DNA from: a virus
Strand: one strand, 5' to 3'
IMG/VR virus record: IMGVR_UViG_3300025138_000404
Location: 1-22,522 of that record
DNA length: 22,522 nt
Positions 15,606 through 20,978 of the stretch are shown piece by piece; positions within the stretch are counted from its first letter, which is position 1, and every line of letters starts with the position of its first letter. The notes beneath the pieces were generated by a model. The model was not told the origin of the DNA. It saw only the letters and a program-made list of their open reading frames with translations, and ran no database searches. Both the position numbers and the translations under genes were made by a program.

Positions 15606-16021
15606 TCCCATCCTGACCACTGCCCCTCGTCCTTGCCCCGATAGAAGATGTGATCCCCTATAACCCTGGTAGGCACTAGCGTCACGGCCCACGCCGGTTG
15701 TACATAGCTTGCATGGTAGTGGGTGGCATACCCAGTAGCATCTTTAAGGTGTCCGTTCAATGCGCTCCAGGCCAAGGACTTCGCTACGAAGAATGCAGGC
15801 TCATCTGTAGGTCGATCTGACTTCCCATCGCAGTAGAAACTGAACGCACACTTGTGTCTGTACTCCCCTCCTGCGGTTATAACGCCGCAAACGGTAGACG
15901 GATAGCTAGAACTGGCTCGCCGCTCAAGGATCACCTGAGCGACCGCTGCCTGCCCCTCCAGCGACTGATCACGCGCCTCGAAGTAAATCGCTGTGGCTAA
16001 ACACAGCAAGGGGCTAATCAT
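15602..16021 (-). CDS. cell wall hydrolase, SleB/Hydrolase_2 family (probable endolysin)
   Basis: A 139-residue enzyme containing the family pattern. LATAIYFEARDQSLEGQAAVAQVILER (split here only for reading) runs from about residue 8 to 34 with E15 as the expected catalytic Glu. YPSTVCGVI (40-48), CAFSFYCDG (58-66) and ATHYHASYVQPAW (99-111) follow, then GDHIFYRG (122-129). SleB-type enzymes cleave peptidoglycan glycan strands; in phages the domain serves as endolysin or virion hydrolase. I chose ATG 16021 (AAGGA 8 nt upstream, 8-nt overlap with the preceding gene) over an in-frame TTG ten codons earlier. No signal peptide or membrane anchor is visible, so a holin would be needed; none was recognised nearby. 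It is the last gene of the minus-strand array. Confidence 0.85.
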   Translation of the reverse strand: MISPLLCLATAIYFEARDQSLEGQAAVAQVILERRASSSYPSTVCGVITAGGEYRHKCAFSFYCDGKSDRPTDEPAFFVAKSLAWSALNGHLKDATGYATHYHASYVQPAWAVTLVPTRVIGDHIFYRGKDEGQWSGWD

Positions 16022-16190
16022 CTGCCCGGTCCTTAGCCGCCTCAATTTCAATCATTAAGTCTTCCGCGATCTCCACACAGCTCACCGCCAGGTGGCCCGA
16101 ACCCTTTTCGCCCAGGGCTCCGTTAGTGATCAGAGCATGCATCGCTAACGCACTAAATAAGTTCAGTTGTGCTATCTCGTCATCGTTCAT
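16014..16190 (-). CDS. small hypothetical protein (58 residues) upstream of the hydrolase
   Basis: The start ATG at 16190 has AAAGAAAGGAG 7 nt upstream and overlaps the preceding stop as ATGA. The protein begins MNDDEIAQLNLFSALAMHAL and contains a helix VSCVEIAEDLMIEIEAAKD. One moderately hydrophobic stretch (LFSALAMHALI) is too short and interrupted for a confident membrane helix. Its position just before the hydrolase invites a lysis-partner idea, but nothing supports holin function. From memory, a similar short pattern appears in phage accessory genes without function. Confidence 0.6.
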   Translation of the reverse strand: MNDDEIAQLNLFSALAMHALITNGALGEKGSGHLAVSCVEIAEDLMIEIEAAKDRADD

Positions 16191-16381
16191 ATACTTTCTC
16201 CTTTCTTTGGTTTGTGTTTCAACGTCTTCTCCCACACAACAGTTCCCTTGTTGTGATCTACCCCCGTCGTCCCGACAGGGTAGACCTTGATGGAATTTCC
16301 TTTGGATAAATAATCTTTGATCTGATCGGCGATTAATTCTTGCTCTTTTTGTTTCATTTCAATTAAAGCCTTCAAATTCAT
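16187..16381 (-). CDS. small hypothetical protein (64 residues), coiled-coil start
   Basis: The ATG at 16381 is chosen because it forms an ATGA overlap with the upstream stop; two earlier in-frame ATGs (16396, 16414) lie inside the upstream gene and have worse spacing. The N-terminal half is a charged helix (LKALIEMKQKEQELIADQI), and the rest has a basic end KHKPKKGESI. Its stop overlaps the next start as ATGA. Function unknown. Confidence 0.6.
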   Translation of the reverse strand: MNLKALIEMKQKEQELIADQIKDYLSKGNSIKVYPVGTTGVDHNKGTVVWEKTLKHKPKKGESI

Positions 16382-16572
16382 TCTATTGAGTTCCATTTCC
16401 CTATCGGACACCATGCCTCTTTAAGCCTGACTTTGGCAGGCATGATGCAGTTGCACTCTGTGCAAGTGTAGACCACCGCTCGAAGCTCAGGACACTTTCG
16501 ACATATCTCCATCCGCTCCACAGCCTGCTTTGTCGTCGCTAAAAACTGTGGGCTAAGTGTTGAAAGATCCAT
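16378..16572 (-). CDS. small Cys-rich putative zinc-binding protein
   Basis: A 64-residue protein with six Cys: C24-x2-C27, C37-x2-C40-x-C42 and C55, in the pattern ICRKCPEL ... CTECNCIMPAKVRLKEAWCPIGKW. From memory the pattern C-x2-C ... C-x2-C-x-C-x-M/K ... CP-GKW is widespread in T4-like and marine phages and is treated as a zinc-finger-like protein of unknown function. It starts one base inside the upstream stop (TAATG), so translation is coupled. It may bind nucleic acid or host protein. Confidence 0.75.
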   Translation of the reverse strand: MDLSTLSPQFLATTKQAVERMEICRKCPELRAVVYTCTECNCIMPAKVRLKEAWCPIGKWNSIE

Positions 16573-16778
16573 TACTTCTGAGCCGTAGCCCTACCGAGCC
16601 TGTAGCCCTCCAGTCGCGCTTCCCTAGTTAGTTGAGATAGACTGTCTATCGTTTTCTCAACGTCGCTCATAGCGTTCTTGAGCGCGTTGATGATAAAGAT
16701 CTTATCTTGAATCTGCAGGACATCACAGTGGTCTTTGACCATGTCCAACATTGCCTCTTCGTGCGGTGAATTATCCAT
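16572..16778 (-). CDS. small hypothetical helical protein (68 residues)
   Basis: The ATG at 16778 has GGAGG 8 nt upstream and overlaps the preceding stop by one base (TAATG); the in-frame TTG fifteen bases earlier overlaps that ribosome site and is rejected. The sequence is helical and ends in basic RLEGYRLGRATAQK, with a long heptad-like middle (ALKNAMSDVEKTIDSLSQL). It is probably a small coiled-coil protein. No family recognised. Confidence 0.6.
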   Translation of the reverse strand: MDNSPHEEAMLDMVKDHCDVLQIQDKIFIINALKNAMSDVEKTIDSLSQLTREARLEGYRLGRATAQK

Positions 16779-16987
16779 TACTCTGACCTCCAAATTCTTA
16801 TTCCGCTGTTTTCCTTACGTGCTATAAACTTCAGACCATGCCGCGAGCCGGTGCTCAAGGCTGACCTGTAGGCTCTGCCATTAACCTGTTCATCGAACCA
16901 AATCGACTCGCCTACCTGCATGTCTAGGAAAGGATACTTCCTGCTTCTTGTGCTGATTGGTACTGGTATATCTGTTTCTATCTTCAT
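16778..16987 (-). CDS. small phage protein with YPF-x2-M-x-VGES motif (DUF7303-like)
   Basis: A 69-residue protein: MKIETDIPVPISTRS, then KYPFLDMQVGESIWFDEQ, an Ala/Ser-rich helix, GLKFIARKE and a C-terminal RIWRSE. From memory this arrangement is a widespread small phage family (DUF7303-like). The gene at 21996-22256 has the same arrangement (YPF, M, GD, helix, KFTVR, W-C-RR) and is a likely paralogue. GGAGG lies 9 nt before the ATG. The fold looks like a sheet-helix-sheet domain that could bind nucleic acid; function unproven. Confidence 0.7.
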   Translation of the reverse strand: MKIETDIPVPISTRSRKYPFLDMQVGESIWFDEQVNGRAYRSALSTGSRHGLKFIARKENSGIRIWRSE

Positions 16988-17048
16988 TTGTTATTGCCTC
17001 CAGTTAAAAAATAAGTGTTGCCAATCTTCTGACCCGAACGTGATGTTT

Positions 17049-17318
17049 TCAGTCTTCTTTCTCCGCTACAAAACCCCAATCAAAAGGCCACGCCTGGTTA
17101 TCCAGGGCTGCTGCCACAACCTCTTCCTGGGAGTACTCGTACAGCGCCGACATGAACTCTTCTCGCGCCTGGTCTTGTGTCTCCGCGCCATCTACCCACC
17201 ATTCATCTTTCTCATGCTCCCAGGCCTCTTCTTTCGAGGCATGGGAAGAGAGGTTATAGATCTGTCCTCCAGCTACTAAAATTAATGTATTCAACGGGCA
17301 CTTGGCGGTTAGTTTCAT
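17049..17318 (-). CDS. small hypothetical protein (89 residues)
   Basis: It starts with a one-base overlap on the upstream stop (TAATG). The sequence is acidic and aromatic (KEEAWEHEKDEWWVDGAE, WPFDWGFVAEKED). The N-terminus MKLTAKCPLNTLILVAGGQI is mildly hydrophobic but too short for a confident membrane segment. No family recognised. It ends 62 nt before the next gene, one of the larger gaps in this array. Confidence 0.6.
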   Translation of the reverse strand: MKLTAKCPLNTLILVAGGQIYNLSSHASKEEAWEHEKDEWWVDGAETQDQAREEFMSALYEYSQEEVVAAALDNQAWPFDWGFVAEKED

Positions 17319-17758
17319 TACGCCACCTCTCTTTGGTTACTTTCATAAGCTTCGCAGAGCGTATCCAGGAGCCGGTCCTTGAGGGACCGCACAACATGAG
17401 AGGCGTCAGACTTGTAGTAGTCTGGGTGCTCGCACGACTGATATTCGTAGCTGCCTAGCACGCGCTTGATATGAGCTGGGTTAAAGTGGCCCTGCAGACG
17501 TCGAGCTTTCTGCGAGACTTCTGCTAGAAAGTCAGTGACTGTCTGGCCCTGCGACAGGAAACCGCCGGCAGGCTTACCAGGATAGCGGTGCTCTAAAGAC
17601 TTGATGTTCTCCTGAGCAAGCAGCACGGCTAGAGCAGGGGCGTCCTCGACTTCGATTTCTAGCCTGCTATCAAGGTTGTAGTAATGGGGACGCATTGATT
17701 TAAAAGCATATTGAGCGATCACTGCGAAATCATTTGAATCTACTAAGTAAGCTGACAT
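17318..17758 (-). CDS. conserved hypothetical phage protein (146 residues)
   Basis: The start follows AGAAAGGAG in good position. The protein has a compact, mostly helical appearance with VTDFLAEVSQKARRL and an aromatic segment YEYQSCEHPDYYKSDA near residues 104-119. From memory, a Y-x-YQSCEHP-like motif recurs in cellulophage and marine-phage accessory proteins without a known function. The single motif with Cys and His might hold a metal but has too few ligands to argue. It follows a stable hairpin (17779-17794) and is coupled to the downstream gene. Confidence 0.65.
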   Translation of the reverse strand: MSAYLVDSNDFAVIAQYAFKSMRPHYYNLDSRLEIEVEDAPALAVLLAQENIKSLEHRYPGKPAGGFLSQGQTVTDFLAEVSQKARRLQGHFNPAHIKRVLGSYEYQSCEHPDYYKSDASHVVRSLKDRLLDTLCEAYESNQREVA

Positions 17759-17778
17759 GTAATTCTCCTTTCTAGGTT

Positions 17779-17794
17779 GGCCCCCGAAGGGGCC
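17779..17794 (-). promoter_or_regulatory. GC hairpin with UUCG loop just 5' of a ribosome binding site
   Basis: On the minus strand the RNA would form GGCCCC-UUCG-GGGGCC: six G-C pairs closed by a UUCG tetraloop, one of the most stable known. It lies between two genes, ending about 8 nt before AGAAAGGAG of the downstream gene. There is no following U-tract, so it is unlikely to be a classical terminator; protection of RNA or separation of messages is more likely. Seen directly, role inferred. Confidence 0.6.
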
Positions 17795-17801
17795 GGTTAG
17801 G

Positions 17802-18080
17802 TTAACTATAACGAGGATCGGATTCTGCCCAATCTGATAAATCTACGTCAGATCCGAACGATGCGGCTAATGCTTCCGCTGCTGCTTCTGCTGCCTCTCG
17901 AACATCGATGTAAAAAGGACCGTCTTCGTTATGACCCTTCTCAGCTCCTGCAAAAAAACCTTTACGAAAACGAGTACCATCTTCTAACTCAGCTCCGACA
18001 AAAAAAGCTTCGGCAACATAATCCTGACCCTCAGCATCTAGGCCCGCTGAATATAATTCGCAACCTACATATATTTCCAT
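17802..18080 (-). CDS. small hypothetical acidic protein (92 residues)
   Basis: It begins MEIYVGCELYSAGLDAEGQD behind AGAAAGGAGAAGG, directly downstream of promoter-like repeat P1. The N-terminal half is beta-prone (AEAFFVGAELEDGTRFRKGFF), the C-terminal half an Ala/Glu helix (EAAEAAAEALAASFG) ending acidic. Low-complexity GCT/TCT codons encode the helix. No family recognised. As the first gene after a promoter-like repeat it is probably expressed early. Confidence 0.65.
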   Translation of the reverse strand: MEIYVGCELYSAGLDAEGQDYVAEAFFVGAELEDGTRFRKGFFAGAEKGHNEDGPFYIDVREAAEAAAEALAASFGSDVDLSDWAESDPRYS

Positions 18081-18087
18081 TTTCCTT

Positions 18088-18153
18088 CTCCTTTCTGGTT
18101 AATTTGTCCGACACAGATATTATATACTACTGAGCCCCGCGCACAACTACTTT
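18088..18153 (-). promoter_or_regulatory. promoter-leader repeat P1 (sigma70-like)
   Basis: Read on the minus strand this has AAAGTAGTTGTGCGCG, with TTGTGC as -35 (18146-18141) and TATAAT as -10 (18124-18119) separated by 16 nt. A leader then ends in CCAGAAAGGAG. The whole 66-base unit is repeated at 19754-19819 (P2), with the core AAAGTAGTTG also at 21450-21464 (P3). It drives the gene at 17802-18080. A perfect -10 and the repetition make it a good promoter candidate for host RNA polymerase. Confidence 0.72.
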
Positions 18154-18159
18154 CGACTA

Positions 18160-18498
18160 CTAATCCATCCAGCCGTCGTTGTACTTGCACTCGATTCCTT
18201 TAGACTTCAGGTACTCTATAGCCGGACCCACTGACTCCGCCGCCGAGACATTGCCCTGGCCGGTAGGGCACTGGATGAGATTGGCGTACTCATAGTGCCT
18301 CTTTCGAGGTCCTATGTAGCAGATCTCTATGCCCTTGCCACCGCAGCATGTGCCGCGGTCCTCGGAGCCCTGCCTACGAAATTCCTCTAGCCAGAGGTCT
18401 TGGGCCTTGGTCAGCACGCCCTCTTGCTTGAGCCTCTCTATGTCAGATTGCTGGTAGGCTATCTGGCTCTCACCTGAAAAATTCTTTACTGTTTTCAT
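18160..18498 (-). CDS. small Cys-containing hypothetical phage protein (112 residues)
   Basis: The ATG at 18498 has GAGGAG upstream and an ATGA overlap with the preceding stop; the frame is open for another 130 codons upstream, but that part reads through the preceding gene in a low-quality frame. The protein contains EDRGTCCGGKGIEICYIGPRK and LIQCPTGQGN, plus a C-terminal IECKYNDGW. Several Cys (CCGG, EIC, IQC, IEC) could form a metal site. From memory a TCCGG-KG-like motif occurs in phage accessory proteins; function unknown. Confidence 0.65.
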   Translation of the reverse strand: MKTVKNFSGESQIAYQQSDIERLKQEGVLTKAQDLWLEEFRRQGSEDRGTCCGGKGIEICYIGPRKRHYEYANLIQCPTGQGNVSAAESVGPAIEYLKSKGIECKYNDGWMD

Positions 18499-18800
18499 GA
18501 AATATCTCCTCTTAGTTGTGCGCTCCTGGCGCTGACTCGAACGGTTACCGAGGGTGGGCCCTTCATTGTGAAGAGACTTACTTCCGCATCGCTGATCCCG
18601 TGCTTGCTGCACAGGCCTGCCCAATCTGTCTTGCTGCGTCGAATCTTGCTGAACGCAATCTGGAAAATCGAACCCAGGATCAGACTCTCGTCCGCATCCT
18701 TCAAGATCTCCTGCAGGTCCTTCTCCTGCGATTTGAGCTCTGCCACTGCTGCCTTGATGCTGCCGAGCTCGTCTGCGATTAATGATAATTTCTTGTTCAT
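18495..18800 (-). CDS. conserved phage protein, N-terminal coiled coil (101 residues)
   Basis: It begins MNKKLSLIADELGSIKAAVA with AGAAAGGAG at good spacing. Residues about 8-40 form a coiled coil (LGSIKAAVAELKSQEKDLQE). The rest (ILGSIFQIAFSKIRRSKTDWAGL, then a Ser/Thr and Val-rich tail) matches, from memory, a widespread small phage family with LG-I-A--L, a DW-x-A segment and a V-V-V end, of unknown function. The gene opens a two-gene unit with the one at 18160-18498. Confidence 0.68.
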   Translation of the reverse strand: MNKKLSLIADELGSIKAAVAELKSQEKDLQEILKDADESLILGSIFQIAFSKIRRSKTDWAGLCSKHGISDAEVSLFTMKGPPSVTVRVSARSAQLRGDIS

Positions 18801-18996
18801 CTACTTTCTCCTTTCTGGTTAAACTTTCTAGTGATTGCTCAAAGAGTTTCCTTACACCGGCAGCTTCAATTGAGAGCGACCCAATATCCACTACCGCACA
18901 GCTTTACGGGCTGCCTTAGAGGGGGGAACGCTTTCATCAAGTCCGCTATTTACCCGTCTCCAACGATGTAAGAAAACTTTTTCAACAACCTCCTTT

Positions 18997-19200
18997 CTAG
19001 TGAGTGGCGAATATCGCCACGTTTTTATAAACACCGCCGGCTAGGTAGACATAATATGTCTCAGTCTTGCCAGCCAATACTCCTACCTCTGGGCGGCTCT
19101 CCAACCATGCTGCTACTTTCTTGGCGTGGGCTTCTACTTTTAAAGCCAACTCAAAAGCTTTGCGATTCTGCTCTTCTACTCTGGGGTCTAATCTGCTCAT
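18997..19200 (-). CDS. small hypothetical protein (67 residues)
   Basis: The start follows AGAAAGGAATACAGAAA. It is basic to neutral, with an N-terminal helix (RVEEQNRKAFELALKVEAHAKKV) and a beta-rich end (YYVYLAGGVYKNVAIFATH). The last codons of the gene overlap a hairpin (19004-19020). No family recognised; it looks like a small helix plus sheet protein. Downstream there are 196 nt without a convincing gene, although an AGAAAGGAGG ribosome-site-like sequence follows directly. Confidence 0.6.
   Translation of the reverse strand: MSRLDPRVEEQNRKAFELALKVEAHAKKVAAWLESRPEVGVLAGKTETYYVYLAGGVYKNVAIFATH
19004..19020 (-). promoter_or_regulatory. hairpin at gene end, 5' of an orphan ribosome site
   Basis: GTGGCGA and TCGCCAC form a seven-pair stem with a 3-nt loop at the 3' end of the preceding gene's coding region. 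On the minus strand it is followed by TCACTAGAAAGGAGG. The stop codon TAG lies in that leader. It resembles the other hairpin-then-AGAAAGGAG arrangements in the window. Function inferred only. Confidence 0.5.
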
Positions 19201-19305
19201 TTTCTGTATTCCTTTCTGTGTTTGCCTTCGATGTAATGATTAGACCACATCGAACTACATAATACTACACTTATTTTACTTCTTTTTACTCCCATTCAGT
19301 GATTG

Positions 19306-19482
19306 TTATGCTTCCAGTTCTTCTAGTGCGTATTCAAGCTCTGCAATCTTTGACTGGCAAATTGCCACATTGTGGCTATCTGGGTCGCCGCCAAAGGCAG
19401 TTAGGTAAAAATCTAGGTTTGAATACCAGCCGTCAATTTCGTTTGCAATTCGGTCTTGCGCGTATCGATTAGAAGTGTTCAT
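19306..19482 (-). CDS. small hypothetical acidic protein (58 residues)
   Basis: This short gene starts at ATG 19482 with AAGGGG 8 nt upstream and stops at TAA 19308-19306. Its product begins MNTSNRYAQDRIANEIDGWY and ends in KIAELEYALEELEA. It is acidic and helical with aromatic residues in the first half. The flanking genes, the usual strand and the good ribosome site support it despite its size. No family recognised. It is preceded by a small GC hairpin (19501-19514). Confidence 0.6.
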   Translation of the reverse strand: MNTSNRYAQDRIANEIDGWYSNLDFYLTAFGGDPDSHNVAICQSKIAELEYALEELEA

Positions 19483-19500
19483 GTCCGTTTCCCCTTGGTC

Positions 19501-19514
19501 GCCCCCGCAGGGGC
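19501..19514 (-). promoter_or_regulatory. short GC hairpin 5' of a ribosome binding site
   Basis: On the minus strand GCCCC, loop UGCG, GGGGC form a five-pair G-C stem between two small genes. The downstream AAGGGG ribosome site follows within about 5 nt. It repeats the arrangement at 17779-17794. Confidence 0.5.
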
Positions 19515-19523
19515 TGTGGTTGG

Positions 19524-19745
19524 TTAGAATTGGCTTAACTTATCATCTAGCTCTTCTTTTGATGAGCAGTAGCGTTCACCTTCAAACACAGAATCGTCGC
19601 CTCCGTCGATCCAATAACCGATGTCTCTTCCAATGCGATCTATCTCGATAGAAAGTCCCAATTTCGCAGCTTTGCGTCGAAGTTTGGTTAGCGGTATTTG
19701 CTTGCTCTGAGTTAGAGCGTTGTTTAACAATGTTGTCAGTTTCAT
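19524..19745 (-). CDS. small hypothetical protein (73 residues)
   Basis: The ATG at 19745 has AGAAAGGAG in the leader of repeat P2; longer readings into that leader are not needed. The product begins MKLTTLLNNALTQSKQIPLT, then a basic helix (KLRRKAAKLGLSIEIDR), GYWIDGGDDSVFEG and an acidic C-terminal helix. The middle could be a small helix-sheet unit. No family recognised. As the first gene behind P2 it is probably expressed strongly early. Confidence 0.64.
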   Translation of the reverse strand: MKLTTLLNNALTQSKQIPLTKLRRKAAKLGLSIEIDRIGRDIGYWIDGGDDSVFEGERYCSSKEELDDKLSQF

Positions 19746-19753
19746 CTTGCTGT

Positions 19754-19819
19754 CTCCTTTCTGGTTAATTTGTCCAACACAGATATTGTACACTACTGAA
19801 AGCTACGCGCAACTACTTT
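19754..19819 (-). promoter_or_regulatory. promoter-leader repeat P2 (sigma70-like)
   Basis: On the minus strand AAAGTAGTTGCGCG contains the -35-like TTGCGC (19812-19807). TACAAT is the -10 (19790-19785), again 16 nt away. The leader GGACAAATTAACCAGAAAGG is identical to P1. Out of 66 bases, the unit differs from P1 at three single positions and an 11-base block beside the -35. It reads into the gene at 19524-19745. Its start lies one base inside the stop of the HD hydrolase gene, so it would serve genes downstream of it. Confidence 0.7.
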
Positions 19820-20241
19820 TATGCAATTAATGTCGCAACAGCCTTTTTATATCTCTTGACCAACGTGTCAGGGATCGCGCCTGGCGTAGCAAGATGATCG
19901 GCCAGGTCCGCAAGCTTCACGAGCCTTGCCGTCTTGTCGCCGGCCTTAATGCCATCGATGTACGCCGCATACGTCACGCCCGTTGGCCGTGTCAGCATGC
20001 CTACCGCGTCAGCCACAGCGTCACCAAAGTCTTTCCTGATGACATCCAGGCCGACGTCTGTGTCCTCAACGACGTCGTGCAGGTAGGCGGTAGCCACGGC
20101 TACCGGATCTGTTGTCTTGGCTCTTACCCGGTCGGCAACGACAGCAAGGTGGTAGGTGTAGTAATCCTTACCCGCTTTATCGACATGGCCTTTATGTGCT
20201 CGCTTGGCAAGAGCCGCGGCCCTCGCTACTAATGTTTTCAT
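19819..20241 (-). CDS. single-domain HD hydrolase, SpoT/MESH1-like (possible alarmone hydrolase)
   Basis: A 140-residue protein that is almost wholly an HD domain of the RelA/SpoT type. AHKGHVDKAGKDYYTYHLAV lies at about 15-34 with H31. LHDVVEDTD lies at 54-62 with H55, D56 and the E59-D60 pair. FGDAVADAVGMLT lies at 72-84 and VKLADLADH at 108-116 with D112. These match the metal-binding and catalytic positions of MESH1-type (p)ppGpp hydrolases; the usual Asn in the last motif appears as His116. At 140 residues it is shorter than MESH1 (about 180), and there is no synthetase domain. Alarmone hydrolysis would relieve host stringent response or block toxic small alarmone synthetases; another nucleotide substrate is possible. 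AGAAAGGAG precedes the ATG. Confidence 0.8.
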   Translation of the reverse strand: MKTLVARAAALAKRAHKGHVDKAGKDYYTYHLAVVADRVRAKTTDPVAVATAYLHDVVEDTDVGLDVIRKDFGDAVADAVGMLTRPTGVTYAAYIDGIKAGDKTARLVKLADLADHLATPGAIPDTLVKRYKKAVATLIA

Positions 20242-20259
20242 CGCTACTCTCCTTTCTGA

Positions 20260-20628
20260 TTACGTTTGCTTATGGTAGATCTTATATCCAGAGAGCAGAA
20301 ACCTCTGCTCTCCCACTTTAATTTCTTGAATTCCCCCGTAGTGCCGTGCCTTTACCATGGCCTCCTTAGCATCGGGATCTATACCGAGCTCCCTGACGAC
20401 GTGATTTATCAAAAGGTTGTACTGGCCCAGGTGTGGAAAAAACAGATTGCCTTTGGCTGTCTCTTCAAAAAAATACTCTATGCACACATCTTCGTAAAAA
20501 ACCCCCTCCAGCCGGTCCCATTTATCAATGGCCGTCGAGGTGAGGTCTACACTTGACGCTTCAAGCGTGTAGTCATCCCCGTATGTTACCCTGCCGCTTG
20601 TGTCTGTTCGCGCATATGCCGTTGCCAT
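20260..20628 (-). CDS. hypothetical phage protein (122 residues)
   Basis: It starts with ATG after GGGGGAAGT, 8 nt downstream of the previous gene's stop. The sequence is acidic in the middle (IDKWDRLEGVFYEDVCIEYFFEE) with KWDRLEGVFYED as the most distinctive part. The C-terminal half alternates helix (INHVVRELGIDPDAKEAMV) and sheet (EIKVGEQRFLLSGYKIYHK). No family recognised. It lies directly upstream of the HD hydrolase gene (18-nt gap) and is likely co-transcribed with it. Confidence 0.62.
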   Translation of the reverse strand: MATAYARTDTSGRVTYGDDYTLEASSVDLTSTAIDKWDRLEGVFYEDVCIEYFFEETAKGNLFFPHLGQYNLLINHVVRELGIDPDAKEAMVKARHYGGIQEIKVGEQRFLLSGYKIYHKQT

Positions 20629-20636
20629 ACTTCCCC

Positions 20637-20894
20637 CTACACCGTTTGCTTGATGAACGACGGCTTGCTTGGATCAAGGACCAGGTCCAGGTTCGTCACA
20701 AGGTCGTTCTGTGTGAAATAATCCGCCGCAAGCCTTGAATATGGGCCGACTACGCAGAGATCTTTCTGGCCGAAATAGAACCAGCGATCGAACTCTACAA
20801 GCGCTGCAGTGCGGCTAGAACGCTTAGAGAACCGCGTGCCGTTCAACGAGAACAACGTACCGACGGGTAATTCCTTAAAATAAACGTATTGCAT
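20637..20894 (-). CDS. small phage protein with F-x-LPVG-x-LF motif
   Basis: An 85-residue protein beginning MQYVYFKELPVGTLFSLNG, then TRFSKRSSRTAALVEFDRWF. From memory this FKELPVGT-F ... F-K-S--TA pattern is a common small phage family of unknown function. The ATG follows AGAAAGGAG in a leader containing TTGACAGAGAAAGGAG, a sequence also present before the SNF2 helicase gene. Three stem-loops lie in front of it (20918-20978). Confidence 0.66.
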   Translation of the reverse strand: MQYVYFKELPVGTLFSLNGTRFSKRSSRTAALVEFDRWFYFGQKDLCVVGPYSRLAADYFTQNDLVTNLDLVLDPSKPSFIKQTV

Positions 20895-20917
20895 GCCTTT
20901 CTCCTTTCTCTGTCAAA

Positions 20918-20942
20918 GTACTCAAATGGGTTATTTGAGTAC
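20918..20942. promoter_or_regulatory. 10-bp palindrome upstream of a ribosome binding site
   Basis: GTACTCAAAT and ATTTGAGTAC form a perfect 10-bp inverted repeat around a 5-nt centre (GGGTT). On the minus strand it is followed by TTTGACAGAGAAAGGAG of the downstream gene. It may be an operator bound by a repressor, or an RNA hairpin masking or insulating translation. Both are consistent with what is seen. Confidence 0.6.
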
Positions 20943-20945
20943 CCT

Positions 20946-20978
20946 GGTAGGTTGGTCACCTACCCCTGGTAGCAGGGG
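20946..20978 (-). promoter_or_regulatory. two adjoining stem-loops sharing bases, candidate attenuator
   Basis: One hairpin uses GGTAGGT (20946-20952) with ACCTACC (20958-20964). The next uses CCCCTG (20963-20968) with CAGGGG (20973-20978). They share two bases, so they compete slightly at the junction. They straddle the stop codon of the gene ending at 20960 and lie beside the 20918-20942 palindrome. No U-tract follows, so a termination role is doubtful; mRNA processing or attenuation is possible. Confidence 0.5.

Noticed and set aside
18499-18891. An upstream extension of the gene at 18160-18498, beginning with GTG at 18891
   Set aside because: The extension overlaps the better supported 18495-18800 gene in another frame, is low complexity, and lacks a ribosome site; the ATG at 18498 has GAGGAG and an ATGA overlap.
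19524-20628. A toxin-antitoxin reading of the HD hydrolase and its neighbours
   Set aside because: A small alarmone hydrolase can be an antitoxin, but neither neighbour shows a synthetase (GTP pyrophosphokinase) motif, so no toxin partner is supported.
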